The position numbers and the translations under genes were made by a program. A model generated the notes under the pieces. The model saw nothing but the letters and a program-made list of their open reading frames with translations, ran no database searches and was not told the origin of the DNA. Below, piece after piece: positions 1-8,397 of a stretch of 64,000 bases of DNA (positions within the stretch are counted from its first letter, which is position 1; the number at the start of each line of letters is the position of its first letter). The stretch lies in assembly GCF_014397255.1 (NCBI RefSeq), contig NZ_CP060724.1:620001-684000 (forward strand), read 5' to 3'. This DNA comes from Weissella diestrammenae. Its GTDB lineage: Bacteria > Bacillota > Bacilli > Lactobacillales > Lactobacillaceae.

Positions 1-600
1 GGTTTCAACGTCAGCAAATGAGGCTTGCGTTGGTGTCTCACGTCCAAAGAAAGTAATTAAGACTGTGACTTCCGCCTTGTCATTATCAATAGCTGTAATT
101 GGTCCTTCTTGACCTGCCATTGAACCAGAAATAATCTTAACCGTATCACCAATATTCGCATCTAACTTCAAGTCAGCACGCTTAACCTCTGGTTCGTCCA
201 CGATTGGATTACCATCTTGATCATAGCGGTGTAAGAATGTATCGACCTCATCAGGTGTCAATGACACCGGCTTTGCACCACCACCACGTGAACCTAAGAA
301 CCCAGTGACGTTTGGCGTGTTACGGACAACATACCATGCTTCATCAGTCATAACCATTTTAACTAGCACATAACCGGGATATTCATTTTCCATGTGCGTC
401 TTGATTTCGCCCTCTTTATCGCGAATAGGCGCACCATCTTTATCACGGTCGATGACCTCTTGCTCAGGTACAATCACCCGATAAATAAAGTCCACCATGT
501 TCATTGTTTCAATACGTGATTCAAGACTAGTTTTAACCTTATTTTCATACCCAGAATATGTTTGTAGCACATACCATTCTGCTTCAAGTGATTCAACCAT
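1..600 (-). CDS. nusG: Transcription termination/antitermination factor NusG (3' end cut by window)
   Basis: NusG binds RNA polymerase and modulates elongation, pausing and Rho action, and couples transcription to translation. The visible 200 codons begin MVESLEAEWYVLQTYSGYEN, the typical start of the NGN domain, and continue through a KOW-type segment (NIGDTVKIISGSMAGQEG). No stop codon occurs before position 1, so the C-terminus is missing. The start at 598-600 is supported by a GGAGG four bases upstream. It lies downstream of secE, as in Firmicutes, but a terminator-like hairpin separates the two. Confidence 0.96.
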   Translation of the reverse strand, partial: MVESLEAEWYVLQTYSGYENKVKTSLESRIETMNMVDFIYRVIVPEQEVIDRDKDGAPIRDKEGEIKTHMENEYPGYVLVKMVMTDEAWYVVRNTPNVTGFLGSRGGGAKPVSLTPDEVDTFLHRYDQDGNPIVDEPEVKRADLKLDANIGDTVKIISGSMAGQEGPITAIDNDKAEVTVLITFFGRETPTQASFADVET

Positions 601-628
601 AATTGCCTCCAAATTGATTTAGTGTAAA

Positions 629-652
629 TTAAAAACCCTCTGTCGAAGAGGG
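629..652 (-). terminator. Intrinsic terminator/attenuator between secE and nusG
   Basis: Read on the minus strand, CCCTCT-TCGAC-AGAGGG is followed by TTTTT. It sits after the secE stop and about 30 bases before the nusG start, so it would attenuate transcription into nusG rather than end the operon. Confidence 0.7.
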
Positions 653-695
653 CCTTTATTAATTATTTCAATACCGTTATTATAGTACGTTTTGC

Positions 696-866
696 TTACT
701 TAGACAAGAAAGTAATTCCTTGTTCAAATAGCCAATCAGCACCACCAAAGAACAATGCGAAGAACAATGAGGTTCCCAATACAATAAGGGTATTCCGTGC
801 ATTTTCATTAAACGTTGGCCATGTTGTCTTACGCATTTCTGCAGCGACTTCTCCAAAAAACTTCAT
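696..866 (-). CDS. secE: Preprotein translocase subunit SecE
   Basis: SecE is the small essential subunit of the SecYEG channel and clamps SecY. The 56-residue protein begins MKFFGEVAAEMRKTTWPT, carrying the conserved amphipathic motif with TWP, followed by one membrane span (about residues 28-50). Length is normal for a Gram-positive single-span SecE. The start at 864-866 has a GGAG about eight bases upstream. It lies between rpmG and nusG, the standard order. Confidence 0.95.
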   Translation of the reverse strand: MKFFGEVAAEMRKTTWPTFNENARNTLIVLGTSLFFALFFGGADWLFEQGITFLSK

Positions 867-924
867 TTCAACCGATCTCCAATCCTTTTAGTTCACTTTT
901 AATTTAATTATCGTTTTCAACGTG

Positions 925-1074
925 CTACATCGTCTCGCGGTGTATCGTATGGTGACCACAAAATGGGCAGAATTTTTTGACTTCAAGTCGCGTCATTCGT
1001 TCCGGCTTTTTAGCAACCATATAATTTCTTGAGCCGCATACACTGCACGCTAACGCTACTTTTTTAACCGCCAT
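925..1074 (-). CDS. rpmG: 50S ribosomal protein L33 (zinc-binding form)
   Basis: L33 is a small protein of the large ribosomal subunit. This 49-residue copy has two CxxC knuckles (CSVCG near residue 10, CPFCG near residue 36), so it is the zinc-binding C+ form; many Firmicutes also carry a cysteine-free paralogue expressed when zinc is low. It lies between the SigH-like gene and secE, matching the Bacillus sigH-rpmG-secE-nusG order. Confidence 0.95.
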   Translation of the reverse strand: MAVKKVALACSVCGSRNYMVAKKPERMTRLEVKKFCPFCGHHTIHRETM

Positions 1075-1136
1075 TTTGTGTCTCCGCTCTTTTATTGTCG
1101 TCTAATTATAGCACAAATTTATCCATATCGCCTATT

Positions 1137-1670
1137 TTACTGCAATTGTGCCCGAATTCGCATTAAACTGGTACGCACATTTGATGGCGTCATCATTAAC
1201 TGCTGGGCAATTTCTTTTCCTGAATAACCTAATAAAGCTAACCGAAAAATTTGCTTTTGTTTTGGATTTAATTGCTGACACATTGTTTGACATGCCATTA
1301 ATCGTTCAATTGTCTGACGCGATTGAATTAATTCTGGTGCCATCAAACCATCCCACGTGTCTTCTCCAAAAACGTTTAGGGAAATATCTTGCTGATACCG
1401 TCTTTGTCGTATTCGATTCATCGTTCGCCAGGCCGCCGTTTTTAGGTAATTAGTAAACGCCCCGACGTCAGCTAAAGCGACATTTTGTATGGCTTTGATA
1501 AAAACAATCCCCATTTCTTGCCGCCAATCATCAGGCGTCAAATCGCGTGGATGCCGGCGATAAGCACCCCATATCAATGGCCGATACAGTGTATATAACG
1601 CCATGAATACTGTTTCATCATTCGCTTTAGCACGTGCCAATTGTTCTGCTGTAATCCCCTTTTGTCGCAT
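1137..1670 (-). CDS. SigH/ComX-like sigma-70 family factor
   Basis: A 177-residue alternative sigma factor. Region 2 is recognisable in the first 100 residues (LYTLYRPLIWGAYRR, then the DDWRQEMGIVFIKAI stretch). A region 4 helix-turn-helix lies near the C-terminus (LNPKQKQIFRLALLGYSGKE). Position immediately before rpmG-secE-nusG is that of sigH in Bacillus. In lactic acid bacteria this locus often encodes a ComX/SigH-like competence factor, but no competence target genes are visible here, so the regulon is inference. A strong terminator isolates it from rlmB upstream. Confidence 0.8.
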   Translation of the reverse strand: MRQKGITAEQLARAKANDETVFMALYTLYRPLIWGAYRRHPRDLTPDDWRQEMGIVFIKAIQNVALADVGAFTNYLKTAAWRTMNRIRQRRYQQDISLNVFGEDTWDGLMAPELIQSRQTIERLMACQTMCQQLNPKQKQIFRLALLGYSGKEIAQQLMMTPSNVRTSLMRIRAQLQ

Positions 1671-1729
1671 ACCAATCCCTCCGTCCAGACATTATGGCAA
1701 AAAAGGCAGTACATGGGGAATCAATGCAA

Positions 1730-1765
1730 ATAAAAATGGCGCTTGCGTTGCAACGCAATGCACCA
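1730..1765 (-). terminator. Intrinsic terminator after rlmB
   Basis: On the minus strand the arms TGGTGC and GCGCCA enclose the self-complementary core TTGCGTTGCAACGCAA, followed by TTTTTATTT. It ends the mrnC-rlmB transcript before the sigma factor gene. Confidence 0.8.
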
Positions 1766-1778
1766 CTCACATATAGGT

Positions 1779-2633
1779 TTATAAAGGATGGCGCGAATTA
1801 AAGGCACTGTAAATCAATAAACTCGCTGCCACTGATGCGTTGAGTGACTGCACATGCCCAACCATTGGAATCGTCAACATCTCGTCGACCGATTTTTTTA
1901 ATAATGGCGCAATGCCCTTACCTTCATTGCCAATGATAAGTGCTGTTGGTCCTTGTGCATCCCACTGGCGATAATCTTTACCTGTCATATCAGTTCCAAA
2001 AATCCACAATCCGCGAGCCTTTAGTGTTTCCACCGTTTGAACAAGATTTGTCACACGCACAACCGGTACGTGTTCAATAGCGCCAGTTGACGTTTTAGCA
2101 ACTGTCGCTGTCAATTGGACTGCTCGGCGTTTCGGAATAATTATTCCATGTACACCCGCTGCATCAGCGGTTCGCAGAATTGAACCTAAATTATGTGGGT
2201 CCTCAATTGAATCTAAAATCAAGAAAAATGGTGCTTCATCTTGCGCAGCAGCTTTTTCAAACAAATCGTCCAAAGTCGCATAATCATAAGCTGAAATTGA
2301 CAAAACAACCCCTTGATGGTTTTGATTCGTTACTAATTCGTCTAATTTTGACTTTGGTACGTCCTGAATGACTAAGCCTCTTTTTTTTGCCAATGCGATG
2401 ATTTCTTGACGCATTTGTTCGCCCACACCGGTTTGCAACCAAACCTTATTAATTTCAGTGGTGCCCTTAAGCGCTTCAACTGACGCGTGGTGACCATAGA
2501 TAAATTCAGCTGGTGTCTGGTCCTCAGCAATTTCAACATTTGACTTAGTTTGTCGCGTCGGCTTTCGACGGCGCTCATCAGTTACCCGATTTTGTCGTGA
2601 GCCACGTTGCTTATCATTTCTTTGTTGTCCCAT
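1779..2633 (-). CDS. rlmB: 23S rRNA (guanosine(2251)-2'-O)-methyltransferase RlmB
   Basis: SpoU-type (SPOUT) methyltransferase that 2'-O-methylates a guanosine in the P-loop of 23S rRNA. After a basic, low-complexity N-terminal tail (about 35 residues) comes the substrate-binding domain ([12 protein letters not shown]). The trefoil-knot catalytic domain follows with the family motifs [22 protein letters not shown] and SLNASVAAS. The ATG at 2631-2633 is chosen because AAGGGA lies just upstream; an alternative GTG at 2651 would add six residues. The start overlaps the end of mrnC, indicating translational coupling. Confidence 0.93.
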   Translation of the reverse strand: MGQQRNDKQRGSRQNRVTDERRRKPTRQTKSNVEIAEDQTPAEFIYGHHASVEALKGTTEINKVWLQTGVGEQMRQEIIALAKKRGLVIQDVPKSKLDELVTNQNHQGVVLSISAYDYATLDDLFEKAAAQDEAPFFLILDSIEDPHNLGSILRTADAAGVHGIIIPKRRAVQLTATVAKTSTGAIEHVPVVRVTNLVQTVETLKARGLWIFGTDMTGKDYRQWDAQGPTALIIGNEGKGIAPLLKKSVDEMLTIPMVGHVQSLNASVAASLLIYSAFNSRHPL

Positions 2634-3042
2634 TATCCCTTGTTCGCCCACTTTCTACTTGTTCAAAAACCCACTCAATCACCGTCGATAACCGATCAAA
2701 CTGACCACTCGCATGCCAATAACCCATTAAAGCTTCAAAGCCAGTCGATATACGATACGTCACCACATCAGTATGTTTGGCTTTTGTATGCGAATTAGCG
2801 TTTCGACCTCGTTTAAAATAATTAAGTTCAGTTTCATTTAAAATGTCTTCTGCAGTCATCAGTTCAAACAAAGCAGCATGTGCTTTCGCTGAAACGTAGT
2901 TCTTAGCTCGACGCTGTAATTGGCCAGGCTTAGTAATGCCTTTTGCCAATAAATGCTGCCGAACAAATGTTTCATAAACAGCATCTCCTAAATATGCTAA
3001 ATCGAGTCCATTTAATTGTTGATAATTTATTTTTTCATTCAT
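2614..3042 (-). CDS. mrnC: Mini-ribonuclease III
   Basis: MrnC is an RNase III-like catalytic domain without a dsRNA-binding domain; in Bacillus it matures 23S rRNA ends. The 142-residue protein has the active-site motif [12 protein letters not shown] near residue 14 and ends without any extra domain, as expected. It overlaps rlmB. In most Firmicutes it directly follows cysS; here about 8 kb of transporter genes lies between them. Confidence 0.92.
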   Translation of the reverse strand: MNEKINYQQLNGLDLAYLGDAVYETFVRQHLLAKGITKPGQLQRRAKNYVSAKAHAALFELMTAEDILNETELNYFKRGRNANSHTKAKHTDVVTYRISTGFEALMGYWHASGQFDRLSTVIEWVFEQVESGRTRDNGTTKK

Positions 3043-3108
3043 ATCCTTATTCTAGCGTATTCCACGATGCGATGCACGATTTATCTTAGAAAAAAAGGCC
3101 TTAAACAT

Positions 3109-3141
3109 CAAAAATGAGGCGGTTCAAATGTCCCACCTCAT
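3109..3141 (-). terminator. Intrinsic terminator after the ECF transporter operon
   Basis: On the minus strand GAGGTGG and CCGCCTC pair around a short loop and are followed by TTTTTGATG. It lies about 110 bases after the last transporter gene and before mrnC. Confidence 0.75.
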
Positions 3142-3208
3142 CAATTGACACGTCAGTGATTCAATTCGGGACAAACAATGCTTAATCAACGTCAAATCTA
3201 AGAATTTT

Positions 3209-3226
3209 CATTTTTGCAATCACTAC
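3209..3226. repeat. 18-bp direct repeat, left copy
   Basis: CATTTTTGCAATCACTAC occurs here and again, identical and in the same orientation, at 11255-11272. The two copies bracket the transporter block that separates mrnC from cysS. Both are followed at some distance on the minus strand by a second shared string, AAGCATTG. Confidence 0.8.
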
Positions 3227-3249
3227 TAGACGGGACCTACGCTCATCAA

Positions 3250-4077
3250 TCATTGTAGTGGATTATAATAACGGCTACCCGTATAAATCACTAATATCAG
3301 CGCCACGCTAACTATCCCAATTATCCCAATCAGCACAGCCCAGTCCAATCGTTTAAATTGCTGATCATAGTACCATGTACGCCGCTTCTTCAAACCGAAT
3401 CGTCTTAACGCCATCGCGCGACTAATCTCATCAATTCTTGCAAATGAGCTCAACACTAATGGCATCACAACTCGAACCGCATTCGTTATGCGTTGCTTAA
3501 TTGGCGCTGATTTTCCAACATCAAATCCGCGAGCTTGCTGGGCATACGAAATCATTTGATACTCGTTTTGGACATCTGGAATATAACGTAAAGTTAAAGC
3601 AAAAGCGTAGGCCACCCGATATGAAATCCCAATTTTATTCAAACCTGCCGCAAATTCACTGGGATTGGTCGTGAGCAAGAATAATAAAGCCATCGGTAAT
3701 GACACCATATATTTTAATGCAACAATACTTTCATATAGTAGTTGTTCTTGCGTTAAAGCATAATCACCAGAACCCAATATCACGTGCTGACTTCCAAATA
3801 AACTAACCCCATACTGCGGGGCAAATACATAAATCAACAATAAATTCAAACCAGCAAAAAGGAGCACCGCATATACAAATACCGCAATTTGCTGCCATTT
3901 AACGTGGGTTGACACCAAAACGATTATTGTCAGAACTGCCAGCCCAAATAAATACCGCACATCAAAGCTTAACATCGCAGCAATCGTCAATGCCAAAAAG
4001 CCAACTAATTTCGTGCTACCAGTGAGTCGATGTACCCATGAATCACCTGCCTGATAACCTAATAACTGCGTTGTCAT
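3250..4077 (-). CDS. mtsV: ECF transporter transmembrane (T) component
   Basis: EcfT-type membrane coupling protein linking the ATPases to the substrate-capture subunit. The 275 residues contain several membrane spans and the two EcfT coupling motifs with Ala-Arg: QQARGFDVG near residue 180 and AMALRRFG near residue 220. It is last in the operon SAM hydrolase - S component - dual ATPase - T component, so it is dedicated to this S component. The symbol follows the MtsTUV scheme for methionine ECF systems; substrate assignment rests on the T-box upstream. Confidence 0.85.
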   Translation of the reverse strand: MTTQLLGYQAGDSWVHRLTGSTKLVGFLALTIAAMLSFDVRYLFGLAVLTIIVLVSTHVKWQQIAVFVYAVLLFAGLNLLLIYVFAPQYGVSLFGSQHVILGSGDYALTQEQLLYESIVALKYMVSLPMALLFLLTTNPSEFAAGLNKIGISYRVAYAFALTLRYIPDVQNEYQMISYAQQARGFDVGKSAPIKQRITNAVRVVMPLVLSSFARIDEISRAMALRRFGLKKRRTWYYDQQFKRLDWAVLIGIIGIVSVALILVIYTGSRYYNPLQ

Positions 4078-4095
4078 GATGTTACCCTCCTTTCC

Positions 4096-5793
4096 TCATT
4101 CGTTTAACATCCGTACTATTTGTGCAGTCGACCACGTGCTGTCAAACCTGTTTATCAAAGTCATCAGGCCCGTTTGTCTTAAATCAGCGACATGCAAAAT
4201 ACTTTTATTTTGTAATAATTCTGACGGTTCCATATCAGCAACGACCTGACCATCAACCATTGCGATTGTCCGTTGCGCAACAGTCTGCAATAAATTCATA
4301 TCATGCGTAATCAAAATGACCGTTAATCGCTCTTCATGATGTAATTCAGTCACTAATTGTATCAGCGACTTGGCATGTGTTGCGTCTTGTCCAGCTGTTG
4401 GCTCATCTAAAATCAATACCTTAGGTTGTAAAATTAACACTGCAATAATTGATAATCTCTTTTTCTGACCGTAAGACAAGACTGAGACTGGCCAATGACG
4501 AAACTCATATAAATCGGCAATTTTCAATAATCGATCGACTTGTGTCTTAATTTCTGATTCAGCAATACCACGTAATCGTAATCCAATCGCAACTTCGTCA
4601 AAGACATTAGCTTGCGTAAACATTTGATTTGGATTTTGTGCAACATATCCAATATATTGTGCTCTTTCTTTAATAGACAACGCCAATAAATCTGTTTGCT
4701 TAAATCGAATCTCTCCCGATAATGGGTTTAAAAAACCTGCAATTAACTGCATCAATGTTGATTTACCCGAACCATTTTTACCAACAATGGCTATCATCTC
4801 ATCAGCCTTAAAATTCAAATTAAAGTCAGTAAAAATATGTTGGCCTGTTGGATAGCCAAAATTCAGCCGTGCAATACGTAACCCAATCTCGTCATTTAGC
4901 ATACCACTCGATAATTCTGGCGTTGATTCAATTGAAGCTACAAATTGTTTCAAGCGCTGCTCTAAATCAGGTGCAGTTAACTCATCTGGTTGCTCAATAT
5001 TTTTAACCTGCTTTAAATCGAGCCCCGCAGCTTGCAATAATTGAATATATGTCGGCGTTGCCAATCCAAATCGTGCCAGTTGACCACTAGTTAATGTTTG
5101 CGGTACTGTTGCGTCACTCACCACCTGACCATCATCTAAAATGACAATTCGATCCACACCACCCGTCAATATGTCTTCAATTCGATGCTCACCAATGATA
5201 ATTGTCAAATCATCCTCAGCTTGGAGGCGCGACAATAACTTCATCATTCGCTGACCTGAAGCCGGATCTAGACTAGCCAGCGGTTCGTCCAACAATAAAA
5301 TAGGTTCATCGTCAATCAAAACACCAGCCATTGCAACACGTTGCTTTTCGCCGCCAGATAACACTTGTGGCGCCAAATCAATCAAATCAGTCACATGAAG
5401 TTCCGCGGCCCAATCGGCAACCTTAGCCATCAGTTGCGAATGAACCAATGCATCATTTTCTAGCGCAAAAGCAATATCTTCACCAGTTGTTAAGCCGACA
5501 AATTGTGCATTCGAATCTTGTAATACGGTACCAATTACTAAAGACCGTTTAAATACCGATTGTTGCGTCACATCTTGCCCTGATAAATTAATCCGTCCTG
5601 TGACAGTGCCTGCATACTCACTTGGAATTAACCCATTTAATAAACGAGCTAGTGTTGATTTACCTGATCCTGACCGACCAGTTAATAAAATTTTTTCACC
5701 TTGATGAATCGTGAGATTGATATGTTGTAACGTTGGTGTTGCTTGCGTATCATATTGAACGCTCACATCTCGTAATTCTAGCAACGGCGCCAT
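4096..5793 (-). CDS. mtsU: ECF transporter ATPase, two fused ABC domains
   Basis: A 565-residue fusion of two ABC ATPase domains (EcfA-EcfA' type, like YkoD). Domain 1 has Walker A GRSGSGKST, signature LSGGEKQRV and Walker B ILLLDEPLASLDP. Domain 2 has GKNGSGKST, a modified signature LSYGQKKRL and LILDEPTAGQD. All catalytic motifs are intact. The ATG at 5791-5793 is chosen over one seven codons upstream because GGGGG lies seven bases before it. It sits between the S and T component genes of the same operon. Confidence 0.88.
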   Translation of the reverse strand: MAPLLELRDVSVQYDTQATPTLQHINLTIHQGEKILLTGRSGSGKSTLARLLNGLIPSEYAGTVTGRINLSGQDVTQQSVFKRSLVIGTVLQDSNAQFVGLTTGEDIAFALENDALVHSQLMAKVADWAAELHVTDLIDLAPQVLSGGEKQRVAMAGVLIDDEPILLLDEPLASLDPASGQRMMKLLSRLQAEDDLTIIIGEHRIEDILTGGVDRIVILDDGQVVSDATVPQTLTSGQLARFGLATPTYIQLLQAAGLDLKQVKNIEQPDELTAPDLEQRLKQFVASIESTPELSSGMLNDEIGLRIARLNFGYPTGQHIFTDFNLNFKADEMIAIVGKNGSGKSTLMQLIAGFLNPLSGEIRFKQTDLLALSIKERAQYIGYVAQNPNQMFTQANVFDEVAIGLRLRGIAESEIKTQVDRLLKIADLYEFRHWPVSVLSYGQKKRLSIIAVLILQPKVLILDEPTAGQDATHAKSLIQLVTELHHEERLTVILITHDMNLLQTVAQRTIAMVDGQVVADMEPSELLQNKSILHVADLRQTGLMTLINRFDSTWSTAQIVRMLNE

Positions 5794-5834
5794 ACTAAGT
5801 CCCCCTTCATTCAAATTTTTGTCATCCCCTTATC

Positions 5835-6383
5835 TCATTTATCTCGTGTCAATGCACCCTGTTGGATTTTTGTCCGACTGTAACCAACTAATAACAAAGT
5901 TCCGATGATTAAAATTGAAATAAAGTTGATACCGGTTGCAACAAATCCCTGCAAGAACACTTTATTTGCTGGCTCACTGTAGATCAATATATCGCCAAGG
6001 GGGGCAATAACCGACCAGGCAAGCACATTTGCTAATAATTGCCATAAATTAAAACCAATCAGTTTCCAAGTCGTTAATTGACCAGCGCCTAACTTGAGAT
6101 ACCGTAAACCAAATCCTAAAATAAGACCAAAAGCCGTATCCGCAATCACCCATGACCACCAAATGGCACCATAAGAAACCGCATCATTTAAGCTGTGCCC
6201 AATCAACGCGACAAGACCTGCGACAATTGGACCAAAGATTGCTGCAACTAATGATAACCAAGCCTCGGCAACATTGATTTGGGTATTTGGAATACCAGTT
6301 GGAATCGCAATAAATTTAAACAAAATAAAGAATACTGCTGCACTAATACCGATTGCCACTACTGAACGTGTTGATAATTTCAT
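5835..6383 (-). CDS. mtsT: ECF transporter S component, UPF0397 family (methionine-related)
   Basis: Substrate-capture membrane subunit of an ECF importer, 182 residues with about six spans. Family signatures are IPTGIPNT near residue 28, GHSLNDAVSYGAIWWSWVIAD near residue 61 and EPANKVFLQG near residue 137, which I recognise from UPF0397/MtsT proteins. The operon is preceded by a T-box with AUG candidates in the specifier region. The gene before it encodes a SAM-hydrolysing enzyme. Together these point to methionine or a methionine-containing compound such as SAM as substrate; the exact ligand cannot be read from sequence. Confidence 0.8.
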   Translation of the reverse strand: MKLSTRSVVAIGISAAVFFILFKFIAIPTGIPNTQINVAEAWLSLVAAIFGPIVAGLVALIGHSLNDAVSYGAIWWSWVIADTAFGLILGFGLRYLKLGAGQLTTWKLIGFNLWQLLANVLAWSVIAPLGDILIYSEPANKVFLQGFVATGINFISILIIGTLLLVGYSRTKIQQGALTRDK

Positions 6384-6439
6384 TGTTATTCTCCTTTTTC
6401 ACTGCTGAAGGTTATTTTGTATCGACTCAATCCACGCAA

Positions 6440-7282
6440 TTACAAATGTTGAATTTCAACCGACCAATCAGGTCCTGCACTCACATGATTTTGCTTTGCA
6501 AAATCACCCGTGTGAATGGCAAAGCCAACTGTATAGACTGAATTGATATAAATCAATGCATCTCCTGGATTAACGTCAGCAAAAGTTTTGACATACTGCA
6601 ATTTTTCCTGCGCTTGTAACACACCCCGATGATAAATTTTGACGTTAAACCAATCACCTAACGTCGCCTTAAACTCACCTGTCCATAAGTCCTCATGAAT
6701 ATTCGTCCATAATGAACCAAAATTAACGTCAGTAATATCAATGTTTCCAGTTAATATATCATCATGATATTCCGGTAAATTAAGCGGTAAGGTCACAATT
6801 TTTTCTGTATCGTACAAAGGACCAACTTCTTCAAATGTAATGATGCCAGCCGCTAGGCGCGCCCCGGTATATGCGTAGATATCACGTCCGTGGAAAGTAG
6901 CCGATTTCTCTGAACCTGCCAACCGATTGACACTTTCATCAATTTGTCTAACAGCAACAATGCCATAGGCCTGTGCTAAATGGGTCAGCGTGCCATTATC
7001 TGGCGTTACCACATAATGACCACTAACTAATTTCACCACGATTGATAATCGATTAGATCCCACACCTGGGTCAACAACTGAGACAAATACCGTACCAGCC
7101 GCCCAGTATTTTATCGTTTGTGCTAATCGAAATGACCCTTCAAAAATATTAAATGGTGTAATACCATGCGTTAAATCAGAAACAACTAAATCGTCACTGA
7201 CCGAATAAGCGACACCATACATTGTTGATACAGCACCATCTTGTTGTCCAAAATCTGATTGTAATACTAAATGATTTGCCAT
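6440..7282 (-). CDS. SAM hydrolase / SAM hydroxide adenosyltransferase (DUF62)
   Basis: DUF62 enzymes use water to split S-adenosylmethionine into adenosine and L-methionine. The 280-residue protein shows the family pattern: LQSDFGQQDG at the N-terminus, VSDLTHGI near residue 34, VSVVDPGVGSNR near residue 67 with the conserved Asp and Arg, FVTP-like VTPDNGTL near residue 92, and the FHGRDIYAYTGARLA block near residue 129. A C-terminal beta domain follows. It is the first gene after a methionine T-box and is co-oriented with an ECF importer, suggesting it recovers methionine from imported or internal SAM (inference). Confidence 0.85.
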   Translation of the reverse strand: MANHLVLQSDFGQQDGAVSTMYGVAYSVSDDLVVSDLTHGITPFNIFEGSFRLAQTIKYWAAGTVFVSVVDPGVGSNRLSIVVKLVSGHYVVTPDNGTLTHLAQAYGIVAVRQIDESVNRLAGSEKSATFHGRDIYAYTGARLAAGIITFEEVGPLYDTEKIVTLPLNLPEYHDDILTGNIDITDVNFGSLWTNIHEDLWTGEFKATLGDWFNVKIYHRGVLQAQEKLQYVKTFADVNPGDALIYINSVYTVGFAIHTGDFAKQNHVSAGPDWSVEIQHL

Positions 7283-7289
7283 CTGTTTC

Positions 7290-7530
7290 TCCTCTAAATA
7301 AAAAGTCCTCTGTAGCTAACAATAACTACAGAGGACGTTAATAACGTGGTACCACCTCAAATTCGTGCAATCAAATACACCTTAATAGCTATAAAGCGCA
7401 ACCTTGATACTGTAACCAAATCGGCTCCAGTATCATCTGCTCCAAGACCATCTTCGAATTGTTATCATGACACATTCCCACCTAGCAGTGCTCTCTTAAC
7501 AGATAATCAATTTTACTCATCTTTTCATTG
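7290..7530 (-). promoter_or_regulatory. T-box riboswitch, probably methionine-specific
   Basis: The minus-strand leader carries the T-box core AGGTGGTACCACG. A terminator follows, with the arms GTCCTCTGTAG and CTACAGAGGAC and then TTTTTATTT. Upstream are AGAGAG and GGTG elements typical of stem I. An ATG followed by A (7466-7468) lies where the specifier codon is expected. A further hairpin pairs GATACTG with CAGTATC. Uncharged tRNA-Met should favour antitermination and switch on the SAM hydrolase/ECF operon. Confidence 0.88.
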
Positions 7531-7551
7531 CATGAATTTATTATGTGGAAA

Positions 7552-7580
7552 ATATTAGAACTTTACTCATTATTTGTCAA
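7552..7580 (-). promoter_or_regulatory. Sigma-A promoter of the T-box/SAM hydrolase operon
   Basis: Consensus TTGACA (7575-7580) and TAATAT (7552-7557) separated by exactly 17 bases, immediately upstream of the T-box leader. Confidence 0.85.
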
Positions 7581-7602
7581 CGATTTTGTTCACTTGCTTA
7601 CG

Positions 7603-8397
7603 CTAGACTAATTTGTGACGAATAAATCCTGACACAGCATCAATCACCGTCACCATGATAATCACACCTAATAAGATAATGCCTACGCGGGACCAACTCC
7701 GTGTTTGTAGCGCGAAAATTAAGGGTGCCCCAATTCCACCAGCGCCAACAATTCCCAAGATAGATGCTGAACGAACTGAAATTTCAAAACGGTATAACGT
7801 ATAATTCATGAATTCCGGCAGAACGGCTGGTAACGTTGCCAAGGTCAGTCCATCCAATCCAGTACCACCAGCCGCAACGATTGATTCATTCGGACCACGA
7901 TCAATATTCTCCACTGCTTCAGAAAATAGTTTTCCTAGCATACCAATCGAATGTATGCCCACTGCTAAAACACCCGCGTAAGCACCTGGGCCAACCGCCT
8001 TAATAAACATAATTGCTAAGACAATTTCTGGAAATACCCGAATTACCGTCAATGCCACCTTGCCACTCGTTGAACGTGGTGTGAACCATCGGTGTGATGT
8101 ACGTGCAGCCCAAAAAGCAAACGGCACCGACAAAATCGCCGAAATAAATGTGCCTAAAAAGGCAATCGCCAAAGTTTGAATTAAAGCGGAAAATAAATCC
8201 TCACCATCTCCCGTATAGACATATGCCCAATCTGGATGAAATAATCCGTTAAAAATGGCTTGCGTAATTGTCCAAGCTGTCGATTTGACTGCTGATAGCG
8301 GAATACCACTAAACGCCCAAATGAGTAACCCGATAACAATTAACCCAATACTACCTTGCCCTATCTGTCGTCTGATATTTTTTTGTTTATCCTGCAT
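7603..8397 (-). CDS. phnE: Phosphonate-type ABC transporter permease (second)
   Basis: Membrane permease of 264 residues, about five or six spans. The EAA-type coupling loop reads EAVENIDRGPNESIVAAGGTG near residue 160, typical of PhnE, where NIDRGP/EDIGP-like text precedes a conserved glycine. Its start overlaps the stop of the other phnE at 8397. The pair probably forms a heterodimeric channel for phosphonate or phosphite. No C-P lyase genes are visible, so only uptake is encoded here. No terminator is obvious before the next promoter at 7580. Confidence 0.85.
   Translation of the reverse strand: MQDKQKNIRRQIGQGSIGLIVIGLLIWAFSGIPLSAVKSTAWTITQAIFNGLFHPDWAYVYTGDGEDLFSALIQTLAIAFLGTFISAILSVPFAFWAARTSHRWFTPRSTSGKVALTVIRVFPEIVLAIMFIKAVGPGAYAGVLAVGIHSIGMLGKLFSEAVENIDRGPNESIVAAGGTGLDGLTLATLPAVLPEFMNYTLYRFEISVRSASILGIVGAGGIGAPLIFALQTRSWSRVGIILLGVIIMVTVIDAVSGFIRHKLV

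Noticed and set aside
1148-1453. Plus-strand ORF inside the sigma factor gene
   Set aside because: Antisense shadow of a clearly conserved protein; no ribosome site.
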